DNA from: Phycisphaerae bacterium
Lineage (GTDB): Bacteria > Planctomycetota > Phycisphaerae > JAAYCJ01
Length of the DNA stretch: 10,829 nt
Reading direction: 5' to 3'
NCBI GenBank assembly: GCA_015486815.1
Contig: WFQY01000152.1
Span: forward strand, 1 to 10,829
The notes beneath the pieces were generated by a model. That model did not search any database. It worked only from the letters and a program-made list of their open reading frames with translations, and was not told where the DNA came from. Every line of letters begins with the position of its first letter. Within the stretch, counting starts at the first letter, position 1. Both the position numbers and the translations under genes were made by a program. Shown here piece by piece: positions 8,152-10,829 of this stretch.

Positions 8152-8649
8152 TCAAGGCATAGGTGTGCCGAAAAGCTGACCCCAATAAGCGACACCATTC
8201 GAATCATACTCAAGTGCTACTCCGAGTTCGGTAAAATCGGGATCGAGTATATTTGCGCGATGATGCGGACTGTTCATCCACGCATCAACTACTTCTTTAG
8301 GTGTTCGTTGGCCTTTTGCGATATTTTCGCCAACCTTAAGCCAGCGATAGCCGGCAGCTGTCGCTCTGTCGCCCGGCGTCTCGCCTGTCGGTGAAGTATG
8401 ATCAAAATAGTTATTAGCTATCATATCCTTACAATGATAATCCATCGCTTGGGCAAGTTTGTCATTCCACGTTACAGGATTTAAACCATACTTCGTTCGC
8501 TCGACGTTAGTAAGGTTGAACACCTGAGTTTCGTAATCCGTAGATGTTGATGATACGGTACCCCCAAGCAGACTTGACGAACCACAGCCGGAAATAATAG
8601 CAGACAATAATGCACAGGAAATTAACAGGAATACTTTACGTTTTCTCAT
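8152..8649 (-). CDS. CAP/SCP-domain (YkwD-like) lipoprotein
   Basis: A 165-residue secreted protein. MRKRK is the basic n-region, residues 6-18 are hydrophobic, and I-S-G-C (19-22) is a lipobox, so Cys22 should be lipidated and the protein anchored to a membrane facing outward. A short Ser/Thr/Gly linker (23-37) leads into a bacterial CAP (cysteine-rich secretory protein/PR-1) domain from about 38 to 161. Landmarks are the LTNVERTKYGLNPVTWNDKL helix, His72 (DYHCKDM), FDHTSPTG (82-89), GENIA (107-111) with Glu108, W-x-x-SPHHRANIL (124-134) with His130, and YWGQLFG (155-161). The usual SPGHR reads SPHHR here. The His/Glu set of the CAP cavity appears intact. Bacterial CAP domains have no settled single function; cell-wall or lipid binding has been proposed. 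It starts 6 bp after the acidic membrane protein and has no strong ribosome site, so coupled translation is likely. Confidence 0.93.
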   Translation of the reverse strand: MRKRKVFLLISCALLSAIISGCGSSSLLGGTVSSTSTDYETQVFNLTNVERTKYGLNPVTWNDKLAQAMDYHCKDMIANNYFDHTSPTGETPGDRATAAGYRWLKVGENIAKGQRTPKEVVDAWMNSPHHRANILDPDFTELGVALEYDSNGVAYWGQLFGTPMP

Positions 8650-8655
8650 CTTGAG

Positions 8656-9402
8656 TTACTCATTTGGCCTGAAGAATAATATCATTATCCACAAAGCGGA
8701 AGCAAAAATCAAGGTAGAAACACCAATAACCCCGAGAATATTTTTCGTCGAACGCGGAATCCAATAAAACAGTCTATCGATGGAGATCAATGCGGTAAGA
8801 ATAAACTTCACAAATCTCGGCATCTGTATATCCGATAGATTTACTTGCTCGGCTTGTTCTTTAGCTTGCGCCTCTTGTTTTGCGGAATGCCCCAAGCTGA
8901 GAATGCGATTTATTTCATCGTCAGCTGTCGTCGCAGCTTGTTTTTCCAAATCCTCTGTTTGTTCTGTTGTTTGTGTTTGTTCGGAATTATCATCAGTGGC
9001 TTCCGTACTCGCAGGTGCCTGCGGTTCCGACGGCTCAGCAGGTGTATCATCGACAGTGTTTTCAACTGGTGTATCATCATCGGCGTTTATCGAATGCTCA
9101 ACATCATCCGCAATATTTTCGACTTCTGCCAATAGAGAATCAATATCTTCCGGCAGAGCGTCTTTTGTCTGTTCAGCTTGCGTTTGCGAAATCTCTTGCT
9201 CCACATTGTTTTCGACATCAGCTGGTTCCGAGGCTTCAGGGTTCGTAGCTTCGACTTGTTCCTCTTGTTTCTGCGGATTATCGTCGGTGTCTATCAGTCC
9301 TTCAACCTCGTCCGCTATCTGCTCGACCTCGCTTAGCAGAGCGTCAACGTCGTCGGTTAATATTTCTTCGGGATTTGAATTTTCCGTCTCGTTTTCGGAC
9401 AT
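8656..9402 (-). CDS. Acidic, low-complexity protein with duplicated motif and C-terminal membrane anchor; function unknown
   Basis: Not recognised as a named family. The 248-residue product has a soluble part of very biased composition: 51 of the first 160 residues are Asp or Glu, with three Lys and no Arg, rich in Gln, Thr, Pro and Ala, and probably disordered. Two copies of an 18-residue helical motif stand out, DDVDALLSEVEQIADEVE (17-34) and EDIDSLLAEVENIADDVE (85-102), identical at 12 positions; a faint third, DDEINRIL, is at 161-168. A hydrophobic helix (FVKFILTALISI, 197-208) with an IDRLFYWIPRSTK basic-aromatic edge precedes a clear membrane segment (222-244), so the acidic part is likely cytoplasmic, with one or two membrane passes. 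No signal peptide is present. It is first in a probable operon with the CAP lipoprotein. The start lacks a good ribosome site, but ATG 9402 is the first one after the divergent spacer. It is probably a real gene because the frame is long, its bias is consistent and the membrane segment is placed plausibly. Confidence 0.78.
   Translation of the reverse strand: MSENETENSNPEEILTDDVDALLSEVEQIADEVEGLIDTDDNPQKQEEQVEATNPEASEPADVENNVEQEISQTQAEQTKDALPEDIDSLLAEVENIADDVEHSINADDDTPVENTVDDTPAEPSEPQAPASTEATDDNSEQTQTTEQTEDLEKQAATTADDEINRILSLGHSAKQEAQAKEQAEQVNLSDIQMPRFVKFILTALISIDRLFYWIPRSTKNILGVIGVSTLIFASALWIMILFFRPNE
9097..9354 (-). repeat. Duplicated D-[VI]-D-x-L-L-x-E-V-E motif within the acidic protein
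   Basis: Copy 1 is encoded at 9301-9354 and copy 2 at 9097-9150, a period of 68 residues. Twelve of 18 residues are identical and the changes are conservative (V/I, A/S, Q/N, D/E), the pattern of an old internal duplication under selection. Leu, Val and Ile fall at helix-compatible spacings, suggesting short amphipathic helices that bind a partner. Confidence 0.6.
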
Positions 9403-9489
9403 CTGTTTACTCTGTATAATTTGTATAGCAAACCTTATAATCTTATCGGGTATATCGAAAATAAACTTAAAATGTAAAGGGCGAAGAAA
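9403..9489. promoter_or_regulatory. AT-rich divergent promoter region between the acidic-protein operon and rsmE
   Basis: The 87-bp spacer separates two diverging genes, so it must serve both unless they are read from further away. On the plus strand two exact TATAAT hexamers occur, at 9415-9420 and 9436-9441, but neither has a good -35. On the minus strand TTTACA (9478-9473) is followed after 18 bases by TATACC (9454-9449). AAAGGG at 9476-9481 is the rsmE ribosome site. Which hexamers are used cannot be decided from sequence. Confidence 0.35.
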
Positions 9490-10200
9490 ATGATTAGACG
9501 GCTTTATACGCCTGACTTATCGGAAGGAAAGATGACAATCAAAGGTTCCGAAGCTCATCACGCAATAAATGTCCTGCGGGTAAAGCTCGGCGATGACATT
9601 GAGCTGTTCGACGGTAAGGGCGGATATGCGCAAGGGGAAATCATCGGGATAGATAAATCCGAAATTGAAATTATCGTAAACAAAATCGAAATATCCGAGC
9701 GAGCAAAATCAACTATCACGCTAGCCTTTGCAGTGCCTAAATATTCCAAACAGGAGACACTGATTTTGATGTGCAGCGAGCTTGGAATATTGAGATTTGT
9801 GCCCGTTGTTTTCTCGAGAAGTTCCGTTCGCGAAAACATTCGTACCGAAAAGTGGTTCCGATGGTCGATACAAGCGTGCAAACAATCGAGGCGAAATTAT
9901 CTGCCCGAAATAGCTAATCCTGTGAAGTTCGAAAAGTTCATTGCAGAGGTCAACGAATATGATTGTATTGTTTATGGCGAACACCGAATAGGCGATAAGC
10001 CTCCGATGGATTTTTCGCGTAAAAAAAATGTGTTAATCATTGTCGGTCCTGAAGGTGGTTTTACCGAACAGGAATTGCAAACAATACAATCGAGAGATAA
10101 TGCATATCCGATGCGAATTGGGCATTACATTTTACGAATAGAGACAGCGGCAATTGCGTTAAGTTCCGTGGTTAGCTATCTAATCGGTAGCGATAGCTGA
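9490..10200 (+). CDS. rsmE: 16S rRNA (uracil-1498-N3)-methyltransferase
   Basis: RsmE is a SPOUT-class enzyme that uses S-adenosylmethionine to methylate N3 of U1498 in the decoding region of the 30S subunit. The 236-residue chain has the family's normal length and order. An N-terminal PUA-like RNA-binding part contains SEAHHAINVLRVKLGD (20-35) and ELFDGKGG (38-45). The knotted catalytic domain follows: AVPKYSKQE (81-89), the CSELGI helix (95-100), SRSSVRE (109-115), QACKQSRRNYLPEI (128-141; the usual form is a variant of EQS-x-R), GPEGGFT (186-192) for cofactor binding, and the knot motif ILRIETAA (214-221). AAAGGG eight bases before ATG 9490 supports the start. The gene stands alone on the plus strand, diverging from the acidic-protein operon. 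It ends 21 bp inside the convergent acpS. Confidence 0.97.
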   Translation: MIRRLYTPDLSEGKMTIKGSEAHHAINVLRVKLGDDIELFDGKGGYAQGEIIGIDKSEIEIIVNKIEISERAKSTITLAFAVPKYSKQETLILMCSELGILRFVPVVFSRSSVRENIRTEKWFRWSIQACKQSRRNYLPEIANPVKFEKFIAEVNEYDCIVYGEHRIGDKPPMDFSRKKNVLIIVGPEGGFTEQELQTIQSRDNAYPMRIGHYILRIETAAIALSSVVSYLIGSDS

Positions 10201-10201
10201 C
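10171..10201. terminator. Possible hairpin in the rsmE/acpS tail-to-tail overlap
   Basis: GTTAGCTATC (10171-10180) can pair with GATAGCTGAC (10192-10201) in plus-strand RNA: ten base pairs including one G-U, around an 11-base loop. It covers the overlapping 3' ends of two converging genes, where a bidirectional terminator would serve both. No T run follows on either strand, so intrinsic termination is doubtful. Confidence 0.3.
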
Positions 10202-10563
10202 GCGATAGCGTATGTCTCCGTATGTGAAATTGATAGTAGGATTTTCTTTATGCCGAGCTGATTTGCAATCTCAGCAGTTCTGCCCGTGAGTTTAACCTCA
10301 GGCTTACCCGCCGAGTCGTTGACAATTTCCATATCTCGCCAACTGATTTTATCACGCCAACCCGTACCTATCACTTTCAGAATAGCTTCCTTAGCAGCGA
10401 ACCGACCTGCGAGATGTTCCCATTTTCGTTTGCGATTAAGACAATATTTAAGTTCAGCTTCTGTGAATATCCGTTCTAAAAACCGCTGACCATGCCTGTC
10501 GATGAGCGATTTTATACGCTCACATTCCACTATGTCTATTCCGTTACCGATTACGGAACTCAT
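10180..10563 (-). CDS. acpS: Holo-[acyl-carrier-protein] synthase
   Basis: AcpS transfers 4'-phosphopantetheine from coenzyme A to a serine of apo-ACP, making it active for fatty-acid synthesis in the cytosol. At 127 residues it is the compact trimeric AcpS type. Key motifs are GNGIDIVE (6-13) with Mg ligand Asp10, RFLERIFTEAELKYC (27-41), LAGRFAAKEA (51-60) with Glu59 and Lys58 at the active site, SAGKPEVKLTG (84-94) and SISHTETYAIA (111-121). AGGAAG lies just before the ATG, within the end of the upstream gene, and the two genes overlap by 20 bp, so they are probably one operon. The last 21 bp are shared with rsmE on the other strand; the ATD tail therefore uses sequence that also encodes the RsmE C-terminus. 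Confidence 0.97.
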   Translation of the reverse strand: MSSVIGNGIDIVECERIKSLIDRHGQRFLERIFTEAELKYCLNRKRKWEHLAGRFAAKEAILKVIGTGWRDKISWRDMEIVNDSAGKPEVKLTGRTAEIANQLGIKKILLSISHTETYAIASAIATD

Positions 10564-10811
10564 CTTTCTTCCTGTCTGTTATAGACGAACCGAGATACAG
10601 CAGTGCCAAAGGAAAAACAATCATCCACAGGCACGGCAGATTATTGAAAAGCCAGCTTGTACTTCCGCTGTCGGAGCGGTCTTCATTTGGCACGCCTTCG
10701 GTCTGCGAAAGTTTATAACTTTCTTTTAACTTACCGTCAGCGACTTTATACACCGAGACGGTAACATCATTGTCATCCGCATCAACTATTAAGTAATGAA
10801 AAGATAAAGGC
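10544..10811 (-). CDS. C-terminal fragment of a membrane-anchored protein (truncated by contig end); possibly metallophosphoesterase
   Basis: Only the last 88 or so native residues are present; the coding frame continues beyond the right edge. An apparent start spelling M-C-I-R-D-R at 10828-10811 comes from adapter bases and is not real. The fragment begins with beta-strand-like sequence SFHYLIVDADDNDVTVSVYKV, which resembles the closing strands of calcineurin-like phosphoesterases (HYL-x-V followed by a hydrophobic strand). That likeness is weak and gives no catalytic residues. An acidic, Ser-rich linker follows (EDRSDSGSTS), then a membrane segment LFNNLPCLWMIVFPLALLYLG and a short charged tail DRKKDEFRNR. 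By the positive-inside rule that tail is likely cytoplasmic and the globular part outside. It precedes acpS and overlaps it by 20 bp. Confidence 0.7.
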
Positions 10812-10829
10812 CTGTCTCTTATACACATC
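10812..10829. other. Tn5/Nextera mosaic-end adapter sequence (artefact)
   Basis: The final 18 bases, CTGTCTCTTATACACATC, are identical to the reverse complement of the 19-bp Tn5 mosaic end used in Nextera libraries, lacking only the last base. Placed exactly at the end of the window, it is untrimmed library adapter and not genomic DNA. Native sequence stops at 10811. Confidence 0.96.

Noticed and set aside
8128..8394. 88-codon plus-strand frame after the sirtuin
   Set aside because: It is antisense to the CAP domain, whose conserved motifs clearly show the minus strand is the coding one.
8780..9493. 237-codon plus-strand open frame antisense to the acidic protein, rich in Ser, Cys and Val
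   Set aside because: Its composition is the mirror of Glu/Asp/Gln/Thr codons on the other strand; there is no domain or ribosome site, and it runs into the rsmE start.
10812..10829. Possible genuine Tn5/IS50 transposon end
   Set aside because: Only the engineered mosaic-end sequence is present, exactly at the contig edge, with no transposase or target duplication; library adapter explains it better.

Overview
The window is a 10.8 kb stretch of bacterial chromosome, about 45% GC by eye. It uses the standard bacterial code, with TGA as a genuine stop, and genes are tightly packed on both strands. Almost everything recognisable is housekeeping: purine synthesis, DNA repair, the TCA cycle, protein deacylation, rRNA methylation and acyl-carrier-protein activation. 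I see no mobile element, CRISPR array, toxin-antitoxin pair, defence cassette, tRNA or rRNA. The long-form PurL, the Aquifex-type single-chain aconitase and PolX with a PHP domain together suggest an uncultured environmental lineage. Planctomycetota (Phycisphaerae-like) or a neighbour is my best guess, at low confidence. Both ends cut genes, and the last 18 bases are a Tn5/Nextera adapter sequence. The window therefore ends at the raw edge of a short-read contig, probably metagenomic.

Layout, plus strand: the 3' part of purL (3-2279), an MFS permease (2407-3600), then a tight three-gene unit of polX (3679-5394), aconitase acn (5410-7362) and a class III sirtuin (7355-8110). Acn and the sirtuin overlap by 8 bp. 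A good sigma70-like promoter (TTGATA-17-TAAAAT) with an 8+8 bp dyad across its spacer and -10 lies just before polX, so polX-acn-sirtuin probably forms its own regulated operon.

Minus strand, convergent with that operon: a very acidic, repeat-bearing membrane-anchored protein (9402 to 8656) followed after 6 bp by a CAP/SCP-domain lipoprotein (8649 to 8152). These two probably form a small cell-envelope operon. Divergent from it across an AT-rich 87-bp spacer is rsmE (9490-10200, plus). rsmE overlaps tail-to-tail by 21 bp with acpS (10563 to 10180, minus). acpS in turn overlaps by 20 bp with the end of a membrane-anchored protein that runs off the contig (10811 to 10544, minus).

No gene-free stretch exceeds 300 bases; the longest is the 127-bp gap before the permease. 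I do not see a clearly novel system. The observations most worth a second look are the adapter at the right edge, the polX promoter/operator candidate, the coupled aconitase-sirtuin pair, and the acidic protein with duplicated DVDALL-type motifs next to the CAP lipoprotein.
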